NCBI RefSeq assembly: GCF_028736115.1 | Contig: NZ_CP117877.1 | Coordinates: 2,604,001 to 2,668,000 of the forward strand | DNA length: 64,000 bases | Direction: 5' to 3' | DNA from: Mucilaginibacter sp. KACC 22063 | GTDB lineage: Bacteria > Bacteroidota > Bacteroidia > Sphingobacteriales > Sphingobacteriaceae | Shown here: piece by piece, positions 33,365-42,372 of the stretch | How positions within the stretch are numbered: position 1 is the first letter of the stretch | Layout: each line of letters begins with the position of its first letter | Translations under genes and position numbers: made by a program | The notes under the pieces: generated by a model | Database searches by the model: none | What the model was told of the DNA's origin: nothing | The model's input: only the letters and a program-made list of their open reading frames with translations

Positions 33365-35764
33365 ATGTTTGTACTAAAAAGAAACGGAAACAAAGAGAGC
33401 GTTAAGTTTGACAAAATCACTGCGCGCGTTCAAAAGCTGGCTTATGGTTTAAGCCCGCTTGTTGACCCAATTGATGTAGCTAAAAAGGTAATTGAAGGTT
33501 TGTATGATGGTGTTACCACTACAGAGCTGGACAACCTTGCAGCTGAAACAGCAGCTTCACTAACCACTAAGCACCCGGACTATGCCTTGCTTGCAAGCCG
33601 TATAGCCGTAAGTAACCTGCATAAGAATACCATTAAGTCGTTCTCAGAAACGATGCGTAATCTTTATGATTACACCGATGAAAAAACAGGCCGTAAAATG
33701 CCATTGATTGCAGACGATGTAATGGATGTAATCAACGAGCATGCTGCTACGCTTGATAGCCACATTATTTACGACCGCGATTTTGGTTTTGACTACTTTG
33801 GCTTCAAAACGCTTGAAAAATCATATTTATTAAAAGTAAACGGCCAGATTGCCGAACGCCCTCAACACATGTACATGCGTGTTGCAGTAGGTATCCACAA
33901 ATCAGATATCGACAGCGTTATCAAAACCTACAACTTAATGAGCGAGCGTTGGTTTACTCACGCTACACCGACATTATTTAACGCAGGTACACCAAAACCG
34001 CAAATGTCATCATGCTTCCTGCTTTCAATGAAAGATGATAGCATCGATGGTATTTATGATACACTGAAACAAACTGCAAAAATTTCACAAAGCGCAGGCG
34101 GTATCGGTTTAGCTATACACAATGTACGCGCTACAGGCAGCTATATCAGCGGCACCAACGGTACAAGTAATGGTATTATTCCGATGCTGCGCGTGTTTAA
34201 CGATACTGCACGTTATGTAGACCAGGGTGGTGGTAAACGTAAAGGTGCGTTTGCAGTATATCTTGAGCCCTGGCATGCAGATGTATTCGATTTCTTAGAC
34301 CTGCGTAAAAACCATGGTAAAGAAGAAATGCGTGCACGTGATTTGTTCTACGCACTTTGGATGCCCGACCTGTTTATGAAAAGGGTAGAAGAGAACGGCG
34401 ACTGGAGCTTGTTCTGCCCACATGAAGCACCAGGATTATCTGAATGTTTCGGTGAAAAGTTTGAGAAGCTATACAGTCAATATGAAACTGAAGGCCGCGC
34501 ACGCAGAACTGTTCGTGCACAGGAACTTTGGTTTGCTATACTTGATTCACAGATTGAAACCGGCACACCGTACTTATTATATAAAGACGCAGCCAACAGC
34601 AAGAGCAATCAGCAAAATTTAGGTACCATAAAAAGCAGTAACCTTTGTACCGAAATTATGGAGTATACCGATGCTAATGAGGTAGCGGTATGTAACCTGG
34701 CCTCACTTGCATTACCACGTTTTGTAAACAACAAAGAATTCGACTTTGAGAAACTTTACGAAGTAACTTACGAGGTAACTAAAAACCTTAACCGCATTAT
34801 CGATAACAACTATTATCCGGTAGAAGAAGCACGTTATTCAAACTTACGCCACCGTCCAATCGGTTTAGGTGTACAAGGTTTGGCCGACGTTTTCATTATG
34901 CTTCGTTTGCCGTTTGAAAGCGAACTGGCAAGGGTATTAAACAAAAACATCTTTGAAACCATTTACTTTGCTTCAATGACAGCAAGTAAGGACCTGGCCA
35001 TTGAGCAAGGCGCTTACGAAACCTTCAAAGGGTCACCGTTGTCAGAAGGTAAGTTCCAGTTCGACTTGTGGAACGTTGCACCAACCGATCGTCATGATTG
35101 GGCAAGCCTGCGTAAAGAAGTTGTTAAGCACGGTGTGCGTAACTCTTTACTGGTTGCGCCAATGCCTACTGCATCTACTTCGCAAATCTTTGGTAACAAT
35201 GAGTGTTTCGAACCTTATACCTCAAACATTTACACCCGCAGGGTATTAAGCGGCGAGTTTGTGATTGTTAACAAACATTTATTGAAAGATCTTGTAAACC
35301 TTGGTTTGTGGAACAATACCATGAAGAATAAGATCATTGCAGCAAACGGTTCTATCCAGCATATCGACGAGATCCCTGCTGATCTTAAAGAACTTTACAA
35401 AACCGTTTGGGAAATTAAACAAAGAAGCCTGATTGATATGGCGGCAGATCGTGGCGCATTTATCTGCCAGTCGCAATCACTTAACCTGTTTGTTGACAGC
35501 CCTAACAATGCTAAGCTGACCTCGATGCACTTCCACGCATGGAAACGCGGTTTAAAAACAGGTATGTATTACCTGCGTACACAAGCAGCTACCCAGGCAG
35601 TACAGTTTACTGTTGAAAAACAAGGCAGTAAAGAGATGGAACCGGTTATACCAGCGCCAGAAGCATCAAACGTACAAATGAATGATTTAGACAGCATTGA
35701 ACTAACCCAAACCAGCGGCCCGAGCTGCAGCATGGAAGAAGGTTGCGTTACCTGCTCATCTTAA
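33365..35764 (+). CDS. nrdA: Class I ribonucleotide reductase, alpha (large) subunit
   Basis: This 799-residue catalytic subunit has an N-terminal ATP-cone ([17 protein letters not shown], about 1-90) for overall activity control. The reductase barrel follows, with the cysteine pair partner in MSSCFLLSM and the thiyl/active-site region SSNLCTEI. The C-terminal redox pair is CVTC, 4 residues from the end. Length and motifs are normal. It is the second gene of the riboswitch-controlled nrdBA operon, in nrdB-nrdA order, and is closed by a strong terminator. Confidence 0.97.
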   Translation: MFVLKRNGNKESVKFDKITARVQKLAYGLSPLVDPIDVAKKVIEGLYDGVTTTELDNLAAETAASLTTKHPDYALLASRIAVSNLHKNTIKSFSETMRNLYDYTDEKTGRKMPLIADDVMDVINEHAATLDSHIIYDRDFGFDYFGFKTLEKSYLLKVNGQIAERPQHMYMRVAVGIHKSDIDSVIKTYNLMSERWFTHATPTLFNAGTPKPQMSSCFLLSMKDDSIDGIYDTLKQTAKISQSAGGIGLAIHNVRATGSYISGTNGTSNGIIPMLRVFNDTARYVDQGGGKRKGAFAVYLEPWHADVFDFLDLRKNHGKEEMRARDLFYALWMPDLFMKRVEENGDWSLFCPHEAPGLSECFGEKFEKLYSQYETEGRARRTVRAQELWFAILDSQIETGTPYLLYKDAANSKSNQQNLGTIKSSNLCTEIMEYTDANEVAVCNLASLALPRFVNNKEFDFEKLYEVTYEVTKNLNRIIDNNYYPVEEARYSNLRHRPIGLGVQGLADVFIMLRLPFESELARVLNKNIFETIYFASMTASKDLAIEQGAYETFKGSPLSEGKFQFDLWNVAPTDRHDWASLRKEVVKHGVRNSLLVAPMPTASTSQIFGNNECFEPYTSNIYTRRVLSGEFVIVNKHLLKDLVNLGLWNNTMKNKIIAANGSIQHIDEIPADLKELYKTVWEIKQRSLIDMAADRGAFICQSQSLNLFVDSPNNAKLTSMHFHAWKRGLKTGMYYLRTQAATQAVQFTVEKQGSKEMEPVIPAPEASNVQMNDLDSIELTQTSGPSCSMEEGCVTCSS

Positions 35765-35795
35765 GATATTTGTTTCAACCTACTCTTTAATTACC

Positions 35796-35831
35796 AACCC
35801 GGATGTAACAAAACATCCGGGTTTTGTTTTT
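35796..35831 (+). terminator. Rho-independent terminator after nrdA
   Basis: AACCCGGATGT (35796-35806) pairs with ACATCCGGGTT (35813-35823), followed by TTGTTTTTC. It separates the nrdBA and btuB transcripts. Confidence 0.92.
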
Positions 35832-35839
35832 CTATTTAG

Positions 35840-35847
35840 TACATTTG
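35840..35847 (+). promoter_or_regulatory. Candidate -7 box ahead of the btuB riboswitch
   Basis: TACATTTG matches TAnnTTTG and would place the transcript start near 35855, at the 5' edge of the riboswitch. The nearest TTG is only 13 bases upstream, closer than usual. Confidence 0.45.
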
Positions 35848-35857
35848 CACCGCTTTT

Positions 35858-36030
35858 AGGTTCTTTACAATACCTGTAAAGATTAAAAGGGAATCCGGTG
35901 TAAATCCGGAGCTGTCCCGCAGCTGTAAGTCCGGCTTAGTTAATTAAGCCTGTTGAACATCACGCCACTGTTTACGCTCGAAGTAACGGGAAGGCATCAA
36001 CACAAGGACGAGCCAGAAGACCTGCCAAAA
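35858..36030 (+). ncRNA. Cobalamin (B12) riboswitch upstream of the btuB-like operon
   Basis: A full cobalamin riboswitch is readable: TTAGGTTC at the 5' side, TTAAAAGGGAAtCCGGTGTAA, the CCGGAGCTGTCCCGC arm, CAGCTGTAAGTCCGG, a long variable arm, and the B12 box AGCCAGAAGACCTGCC at 36011-36026. It lies about 110 bases before the likely receptor start. The element explains the 372-base gap 35765-36136 together with the nrdA terminator. It should repress B12 uptake when B12 is plentiful. Confidence 0.95.
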
Positions 36031-36136
36031 GTTTAGTTATTCACAGCTTTCGCGGACTGAAGCTTGGATGAAATGCCGTATTGCTATTGCAGTATTTCTA
36101 TTCAATTATCTTTCGTGTTGCTGGCTTTTAAATAAA

Positions 36137-38155
36137 ATGAAAAAGGCAGTAAGGCATATTTATATCCATAGCAAACCAAAAATGGTGATGCTGGCTGCTG
36201 CTTTAATATTTATTTCAGGAATTGCTAAAGCGCAAAAGGATACTACAAAAAAGCTAAAAGAGGTAAACATCAATGCTAACCGTTTGCCAAATGTGCAATC
36301 GGTAACACCGTCGCAGCAAATTAATAGTACGGATTTTAAGCATTATGCTGCTTTAACAGTTGCAGATATTGCCAATAATTTTGCCGGTGTTAATGTACGC
36401 GATTACGGCGGTATAGGCGGATTAAAAACTGTTTCTGTGCGCAGCCTTGGCGCTAACCATACCGGCGTTTTGTATGATGGCGTACTGCTAGATGATGCCC
36501 AAAACGGACAGATAGATCTAGGTAAATTCAACCTTTATAATATACAATCAATCAGTTTATATAATGCACAGCTACCAGGCATAGTACAACCGGCAAGGGC
36601 ATTTGCTTCGGCGAGTATTTTAGATATTAAAACTGTACGGCCAGTACTTACAGCAGATAAACCTTATAAAATATTGGTGGGCAGCAATGTAGGTTCATTC
36701 AGTTTAATTAACCCGTACTTGCAGTGGCAACAACGTATCAGTAACAGGTTGTCGTTTATTATAAATAACAATTATACCAAAGCTGATGGCCATTATAAAT
36801 ACAAAGTCCATGGCGACGGAAGCGATACCCTGTCAACCCGTACCAATACTGATGTAAAAGCCTTACAAACAGATGCTTCTTTATATTGGACAAAAAGCGA
36901 CAGTAACCGTTTTAAAGCACAGATTAACTATTATAATAGTGATAGGGGCTTACCCGGGCCGGTAATTTATTATACACAGACATCAAACCAAAGATTAAAA
37001 AATCGAGATTTTCTTGCTCAATCATCTTATGAATATTTTGCAAAAAGCAGTTTCCATCTGTTGTTAAATGCCAAGTATTCGCAAAACTATCTGAATTATT
37101 TAGACCCGGATTTCTTGAATAACAGCGGCGGTGCTAACGAGCATTATACTCAACATCAGTTTTACCAATCTGCCTCGGTAGGTTACCACATCAAACCTAA
37201 TTGGGAAGTTGCCTATGCCATTGATGGTATCATTACTAATTTTGATGCCGATGTTTTCAAGTATGCTTTTCCGACACGATATACATTACTTAATTCAATT
37301 GCAACCGATCTTAGCTTCGGCAAATGGCATTTTCAAGGCAACCTGTTATATAATTACCTTACCGATCATGTAAAAACAGATAAAGCTGGCAATGATGTGT
37401 CCGCTTTATCACCAACAATTGCTGCTACGTTTCAACCTTCAAATCCATCCTTTCAGCTAAGGGCATTTTATAAAAGCATTTTCCGCAATCCGACATTTGC
37501 CGAGCAATATTATTATGCTGTAGCCCCGCGTGACTTAAAGCCTGAATACACTAAACAATATGACTTAGGTGCAGCTTGGAAAAAAAGCTTTGACGGAGTA
37601 CTAAGCGATATTGCGCTCACAGCAGATGCCTACTATAATTATGTACGTAACAAGATCATTTATTTACCTACGCGCTCTCCCGAAACTCCATCGGCAACAA
37701 ACTTGGGCAGCGTAGATATTAAAGGCCTAGATTTAACTTTAAAAAGCCGTTTTGTACCTGCAATAGGTTGGTTGGCATTACTAAATGTCAACTATACTTA
37801 TCAGGATGCTATAGATGTAACTAATCCGAATGACAGCTTTTATCTTGATCAAATTCCTTATACGCCAAAAAACTTATTGTCTTTTAATACAGGCATAAAC
37901 CATGGACAGATTGGTGTGTATTATACAGCCACATTTTCTTCATCAAGATACTTTACAAGCAATAACACCCCTGAAAATTACCTGGCAGGGTATAAGGTAA
38001 GTAATGCTTCATTAATCTATAACTTCATGCTAGGGCATAAACTATTAAATGCATCTTTTGAGGTAAATAACCTTTTCAATGAAGACTATGTGGTCATACG
38101 AAGTTACCCAATGCCTGGGCGGTCATACAGGCTTTCTTTTCAAATAACAATTTAA
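36137..38155 (+). CDS. btuB: TonB-dependent outer-membrane receptor, BtuB-like (cobalamin uptake)
   Basis: This receptor of about 672 residues has a Sec signal (MLAAALIFISGIAKAQ), a TonB-box/linker region, a plug domain (about 45-150: TVADIANNFAGVNVRDYGG, VSVRSLGANHTGVLYDGVLL) and a 22-strand barrel ending in the required aromatic-rich C-terminus (YRLSFQITI). The frame extends to 36068, but that part has no signal-peptide logic; ATG at 36137 is preferred. Assignment to cobalamin rests on the riboswitch in its leader and on the two genes downstream. Confidence 0.92.
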   Translation: MKKAVRHIYIHSKPKMVMLAAALIFISGIAKAQKDTTKKLKEVNINANRLPNVQSVTPSQQINSTDFKHYAALTVADIANNFAGVNVRDYGGIGGLKTVSVRSLGANHTGVLYDGVLLDDAQNGQIDLGKFNLYNIQSISLYNAQLPGIVQPARAFASASILDIKTVRPVLTADKPYKILVGSNVGSFSLINPYLQWQQRISNRLSFIINNNYTKADGHYKYKVHGDGSDTLSTRTNTDVKALQTDASLYWTKSDSNRFKAQINYYNSDRGLPGPVIYYTQTSNQRLKNRDFLAQSSYEYFAKSSFHLLLNAKYSQNYLNYLDPDFLNNSGGANEHYTQHQFYQSASVGYHIKPNWEVAYAIDGIITNFDADVFKYAFPTRYTLLNSIATDLSFGKWHFQGNLLYNYLTDHVKTDKAGNDVSALSPTIAATFQPSNPSFQLRAFYKSIFRNPTFAEQYYYAVAPRDLKPEYTKQYDLGAAWKKSFDGVLSDIALTADAYYNYVRNKIIYLPTRSPETPSATNLGSVDIKGLDLTLKSRFVPAIGWLALLNVNYTYQDAIDVTNPNDSFYLDQIPYTPKNLLSFNTGINHGQIGVYYTATFSSSRYFTSNNTPENYLAGYKVSNASLIYNFMLGHKLLNASFEVNNLFNEDYVVIRSYPMPGRSYRLSFQITI

Positions 38156-38165
38156 TCATATACAA

Positions 38166-39242
38166 ATGAAAAAAATCTCTATCAAACAATTACTCATCGC
38201 ATTTGCTGCAACAGCATTGCTGTCTGCTTGTCATAAAGATAAAAATGATCCAACGCCTGACACACCCGGGTCGCAACGCGCAGGCGTTTACATTCTAAAT
38301 CAGGGAAACTTTGGTGGTAATAATGGCAGTCTTACGTATTATGATTATACATCGAAAAACCTTACGGCTGATATTTTCTCAAGCGTTAATGGCAAAGGTT
38401 TGGGAGACACGCCTAATGACATTAAAATCTATGGTTCTAAAATGTACATTACTGTAAATGTTTCGAGTACAGTAGAAGTACTGAATCCAAAAACAGGAAA
38501 AGAGATCAAGCAAATAGCTTTTACAAACGGCACAACCAACCGTCAGCCACGCAGCATCGCTTTTTATAAAGGCAACGCATTTATTACCTCTTATGATGGC
38601 ACAGTCGCAGTGTTAGATACTGCTACACTTACTGTAAGTAAATACATCACGGTAGGGCGTAATCCGGAACAAATGGTAGTTTCCAATAACAAACTATATG
38701 TAGCTAATTCTGGCGGATTATCATTCGGCAACCCTGATAAAACTGTATCAGTTGTTGACTTAACTACATTAACAGAAACTAAAAAAATAACTGTTATAGC
38801 TAACCCGGTATCAATGGCAGCAGATGCTTACGGCCATGTGTATGTGGTTTCAACGGGTGATTACAATACTATTTTACCGGGTTTATCAATAATTGACAAC
38901 ACTACAGATGCAGTTACCTCACAAAACAGTGTAAATTTTGGTTACGGCAGCCCTATAATTGTTAATGGAGATATTGCTTATTATTTCACATCAGATAATA
39001 AAGTTGCAACCATAAGTACAAAAACGCCAACAAGTGCACCTGCATCTTTTATTTCAGATGGCACTACTTTTACCGCAGCCTATGGTTTAAATGTAGACAC
39101 TTCAACAGGAGAAGTATTTGTAACAGATGCGCTTGATTACAAATCAAAAGGTAACCTTGTAGCTTTTGACAAAAATGGTAAAAAAGAGTATGTTCTAACC
39201 GTAGGTATTAACCCAGGCGCAGTAACCTTTGTAAACAAGTAG
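38166..39242 (+). CDS. DUF5074-type beta-propeller surface lipoprotein of the B12 locus
   Basis: This 358-residue lipoprotein (signal ending ATALLSACHK) starts with GVYILNQGNFGGNNGSLTYYD, the entry typical of DUF5074/YncE-like proteins. Repeating blades of about 45 residues follow (PNDIKIYGSKMYIT, PRSIAFYKGNAFIT, PEQMVVSNNKLYVA). Related proteins in Bacteroides sit next to BtuB and bind corrinoids at the cell surface. It lies 10 bases after btuB and so shares the riboswitch-controlled transcript. A substrate-capture role is inferred. Confidence 0.87.
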   Translation: MKKISIKQLLIAFAATALLSACHKDKNDPTPDTPGSQRAGVYILNQGNFGGNNGSLTYYDYTSKNLTADIFSSVNGKGLGDTPNDIKIYGSKMYITVNVSSTVEVLNPKTGKEIKQIAFTNGTTNRQPRSIAFYKGNAFITSYDGTVAVLDTATLTVSKYITVGRNPEQMVVSNNKLYVANSGGLSFGNPDKTVSVVDLTTLTETKKITVIANPVSMAADAYGHVYVVSTGDYNTILPGLSIIDNTTDAVTSQNSVNFGYGSPIIVNGDIAYYFTSDNKVATISTKTPTSAPASFISDGTTFTAAYGLNVDTSTGEVFVTDALDYKSKGNLVAFDKNGKKEYVLTVGINPGAVTFVNK

Positions 39243-39293
39243 TATTTTTATTTAGGCAGATTAATCAGTAAATTCGCATTACCAATTAAGGAT

Positions 39294-39872
39294 ATGTCAT
39301 TACAAAAAATCAATATCAGAAACGCTGTGCTCATCTTAATGATTGTTGCTGCGGCTGCAATGCGTTTAGTAAGCTATAAATACCAGTTTTTAAGCAACTT
39401 TACACCAGTTGGTGCCATGGCTTTATTTGGCGGTGTTTATTTTAACGACAAGTGGAAAGCTTATTTAGTGCCTTTTGTAGCACTTTTTGTAAGTGACGCT
39501 ATTATCAATTACCTGTATACTTCTAAACTGGTATTGTGGTACAGCGGTTCTATCTGGGTATATCTAAGCTTTTTTGCAATGGTATTTTTGGGTAGTTTGA
39601 TTAAAAAGGTTAACGTAGGTAACGTTGTGCTTGCCTCATTAGCTGGTGTGTTAATCCATTGGTTACTTACTGATATTGATCCATGGTTAAACGGAACAAT
39701 GTATGCTAAAGGCATTAATGGTTATTTCCAGTCGCTCGTAGCTGCTATTCCGTTTGAGAAAAACATGGTACTTGGCGATGCCGTTTTCGGAATCATTTTG
39801 TTTGGCGGATTTGAACTGGCAAAAAGCAAATACACTGTATTACGCAGCAAGCAGGAACTTGCAGCTGCTTAA
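39294..39872 (+). CDS. DUF6580 family membrane protein, probable cobalamin-related transporter
   Basis: This 192-residue integral membrane protein has five or six helices, with the family motif FTPVGAMALFGGVYFNDKW and a conserved WHLLTD-like segment (IHWLLTDIDPW). The topology resembles the substrate-binding S components of ECF transporters. It is third in the btuB operon, making inner-membrane cobalamin or corrinoid transport a good hypothesis. No ECF ATPase or BtuCDF gene is in the window. A palindromic terminator ends the operon. Confidence 0.85.
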   Translation: MSLQKINIRNAVLILMIVAAAAMRLVSYKYQFLSNFTPVGAMALFGGVYFNDKWKAYLVPFVALFVSDAIINYLYTSKLVLWYSGSIWVYLSFFAMVFLGSLIKKVNVGNVVLASLAGVLIHWLLTDIDPWLNGTMYAKGINGYFQSLVAAIPFEKNMVLGDAVFGIILFGGFELAKSKYTVLRSKQELAAA

Positions 39873-39891
39873 CTAAAAGATACATTAAACT

Positions 39892-39920
39892 AAAAGCGAT
39901 GAATATTCATCGCTTTTTTT
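39892..39920. terminator. Terminator of the btuB operon
   Basis: A perfect palindrome (AAAAGCGATGAAT with its complement, 39892-39917) is followed by T residues. Confidence 0.85.
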
Positions 39921-39930
39921 ATTTCTGCTT

Positions 39931-40629
39931 ATGAAGAAGATTGTAGTGCTTACAGGCGCCGGCATCAGCGCCGAAAGCGGTTTAAAAACTTTTCGTGACA
40001 GCGACGGACTTTGGGAAGGTTACGATATTAACGAAGTAGCTACCCCCGAAGCATGGCAGCGTAACCCCGCTTTAGTACAAGACTTTTATAACCAAAGGCG
40101 CAAATCTGTTCTGGAAGCCGAACCTAATGCAGCGCACTATGCCTTGGCTAAACTTGAAGAAAAGTATGATGTAACCATCATCACCCAAAACATAGATAAC
40201 TTGCACGAAAGGGCAGGGTCTACCGATGTGCTTCACTTACATGGTATTATTACCAAGTCGCAATCAAGCATAAACCCTAACCTTACTTATGACATTGAAG
40301 GCTGGGAGCTGCGTATGGATGAGGTATGCCTTTTAGGTTCGCCGCTAAGGCCGCATATAGTATGGTTTGGCGAATCTGTGCCGATGATTGAGCCTGCCGC
40401 AAGAATTTGTACAGAAGCTGAAATATTTATATTGGTTGGTTCGTCGCTTGCAGTTTACCCGGCCGCAGGATTAATTAATTATGTGCCTAAGCCAACACCA
40501 AAATACATTGTTGATCCGGTTATTCCGGATGTTAAGCTGCAAAACCTGATCAGGATCACTGAAAAAGCAAGTATGGGTGTCGTGGCACTGGTGAATGAAC
40601 TCATGAATGATGCAGCCGGTAATGAGTAA
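39931..40629 (+). CDS. cobB: NAD-dependent protein deacylase (sirtuin, CobB-like) lacking the zinc site
   Basis: This 232-residue sirtuin has NAD-binding GAGISAESGLKTFR, TQNIDNLHERAG, catalytic H104 (LHLHG) and GSSLAVYPAAGL. Y53 and R56 (FYNQRR) match the YxxR pair that gives class III sirtuins desuccinylase activity. The small domain, which normally carries four zinc-binding cysteines between HG and RPHIVWFGE, has only one cysteine here (DEVCLLG). It probably folds without zinc, as I believe is seen in related Bacteroidetes proteins. The next gene overlaps its 3' end. Confidence 0.93.
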   Translation: MKKIVVLTGAGISAESGLKTFRDSDGLWEGYDINEVATPEAWQRNPALVQDFYNQRRKSVLEAEPNAAHYALAKLEEKYDVTIITQNIDNLHERAGSTDVLHLHGIITKSQSSINPNLTYDIEGWELRMDEVCLLGSPLRPHIVWFGESVPMIEPAARICTEAEIFILVGSSLAVYPAAGLINYVPKPTPKYIVDPVIPDVKLQNLIRITEKASMGVVALVNELMNDAAGNE

Positions 40630-41347
40630 GATCAATTGTATTTTCAATTGGAGCGGTGGTAAAGACAGTTCACTGGCTTTATATTATGCACTTCAAAATC
40701 CTGAGCTTGAAATTAAATATCTGGTGACTACCATCAATGATGCCGTTAACCGCATATCTATGCATGGTGTGAGAGAGGAGCTTCTGATTAAACAAGCAGA
40801 AAGTATCGGCATTCCGCTATATCAGATCCGCTTGCCGGAAATGCCGGGCATGGCGGAATATGATGCGATTATGCATCAGCACCTCACTAAGTTTAAGGGT
40901 GAGGGTGTAACGCACTCTATTTTCGGAGACATTTTCCTGGAAGACCTGAAGGCATACCGTGATACACGTTTAGCCGAAGTGGGCATGACAGGTATTTACC
41001 CGCTTTGGAAAAGGGATACCACGGAGTTGATCCATGAATTTCTCGAATTAGGTTTCGGCACCGTCATCGCCTGCACACAAGAAAGGTTAGGCGACTTTGC
41101 AGGGAAAGAAATCAATCATGATCTGATCGCTTCTTTGCCTGCGGATGTAGATGTTTGCGGCGAAAACGGCGAATTTCATACCTATACATTTAAGGGGCCG
41201 ATATTTAAACAGCCTATTGCCTACCAAACAGGGGAGAAAATATTTAAAGCTTACCAGGCGCCAAAAGATGTTAACGACAGCTGTGTAAGTCCGAAAAGTG
41301 CACCCAAAATTGCCGGTTTCTGGTATTGCGACCTGCTGCCTGATTAA
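40622..41347 (+). CDS. Dph6-related adenine-nucleotide alpha-hydrolase (ATP pyrophosphatase)
   Basis: This 241-residue enzyme has the PP-loop SGGKDSSLAL at its N-terminus, the central GVTHSIFGDIFLEDLKAYRD and the C-terminal GENGEFHTYTFKGPIF, all typical of diphthamide-synthetase-like (Dph6/MJ0570) proteins. Bacteria lack diphthamide, so it probably forms an amide on some other substrate. ATG at 40622 is preferred over 40607 because the motif-bearing strand starts right after. It overlaps the sirtuin by 8 bases, so they are co-transcribed. Confidence 0.88.
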   Translation: MSKINCIFNWSGGKDSSLALYYALQNPELEIKYLVTTINDAVNRISMHGVREELLIKQAESIGIPLYQIRLPEMPGMAEYDAIMHQHLTKFKGEGVTHSIFGDIFLEDLKAYRDTRLAEVGMTGIYPLWKRDTTELIHEFLELGFGTVIACTQERLGDFAGKEINHDLIASLPADVDVCGENGEFHTYTFKGPIFKQPIAYQTGEKIFKAYQAPKDVNDSCVSPKSAPKIAGFWYCDLLPD

Positions 41348-41592
41348 TAATTATAGCGGAAGTAAGTTTCCTTAAAGTCTTTTTGCATAGCAACAAAACG
41401 CTCATTAACTGTTTTTAGGAAAAGTTCATCCAGTATTTCAAAAACGCTGTTAACACCATCGGTAAGGTCTATCTCGGGTATTTTATAAATTTGTTCAAGC
41501 GCACCTTTTTCTATCTTGATAATAAACTTTTGGTTCATGCTCATGATCGTGATCTTAAAATCAGGATGCGGTAATTCGGCTACAATTCTCAT
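41344..41592 (-). CDS. Small hypothetical protein, 82 residues
   Basis: This soluble 82-residue protein has no signal or membrane segment. It has a beta-strand-rich start (PHPDFKITIMSMNQKFIIKIEKG) and a helical end (SVFEILDELFLKTVNERFVAMQ). No family is recognised. It overlaps the CrtA-like gene by 4 bases and converges with the pyrophosphatase gene by 4 bases, so it is tightly packed and probably real, translated with the CrtA-like protein. Confidence 0.72.
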   Translation of the reverse strand: MRIVAELPHPDFKITIMSMNQKFIIKIEKGALEQIYKIPEIDLTDGVNSVFEILDELFLKTVNERFVAMQKDFKETYFRYNY

Positions 41593-42341
41593 TTCGTTTC
41601 AAATTTAAGCATTCCTTTTAAAGGATCTGTTCCCTGCAATGTGCCAAAAGTTGCAACCGGCTTAAAACGTGCAAACAGTTCTTCGCTGTACCAGTCTTCA
41701 CTGCGGGTTTTCTTGATCACTTCTGCATGTTGACGCGAACGATAAGCAAAGTCCTTAACATCATCCAGGCTTTCCCAAATAGAGAATGTAGCCTGACGAT
41801 AGACCGGTGCTTCGCCAATACCGAAAGACGTGATGTAGCCTTTGGCAGCCGTCATGATATCGGCAACGCTGTCAACATTGGCCCAAAAGTTTTTAGTGCG
41901 GGTTGGCCTTATAGTAGCTCTGGTTAAAACAGCCACAGGCCCGGTGTAATCATTTACATTAGCAGTACCAAAAGGTTGCTTGCCGTCCCACTTACCGTGG
42001 CTTTGCAAAGGTTCGCAAAGCATGGTCCACTGTTCATGTGTGAATAACCGCCACCAACCGGATATGAACGACGATTTATAAAATTTGTCGAAGTCTTCTT
42101 TGGACTCCCATACGGCCAGCAAGCCCCATTGCTGCCAGTCGGGGTTAAGATCAAAAGTACCGTTTTTACCGCTACCCAGCAATTTCCAGAATTTGCATCC
42201 ATGCTGCAGCATTAATGGCAACCGGTGAATTGCCATAGCAAAAAGTGCAACAGGGATAAGCGGTTTCCGATAGCGGACGATAGTGAGGCTGGTGATCATT
42301 ACCGCGAAGTAAGCCAATAAATATGAGATTATACTTATCAA
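41589..42341 (-). CDS. CrtA-like (spheroidene monooxygenase family) protein
   Basis: This 250-residue protein has an N-terminal hydrophobic helix (about 1-25) and a dimeric alpha/beta-barrel-like region. KLLGSGKNGTFDLNPDWQQWGLLAVWES and a second repeat, YRQATFSIWESLDDVKDFAYRSRQH, are typical of CrtA-type proteins. In phototrophs CrtA oxidises carotenoids; in this organism the substrate is unknown and the name is only a family label. It is the first gene of a two-gene unit. Confidence 0.82.
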   Translation of the reverse strand: MISIISYLLAYFAVMITSLTIVRYRKPLIPVALFAMAIHRLPLMLQHGCKFWKLLGSGKNGTFDLNPDWQQWGLLAVWESKEDFDKFYKSSFISGWWRLFTHEQWTMLCEPLQSHGKWDGKQPFGTANVNDYTGPVAVLTRATIRPTRTKNFWANVDSVADIMTAAKGYITSFGIGEAPVYRQATFSIWESLDDVKDFAYRSRQHAEVIKKTRSEDWYSEELFARFKPVATFGTLQGTDPLKGMLKFETK

Positions 42342-42372
42342 ATAACCGTTGCTGTGTTATACTTTTGTCATT

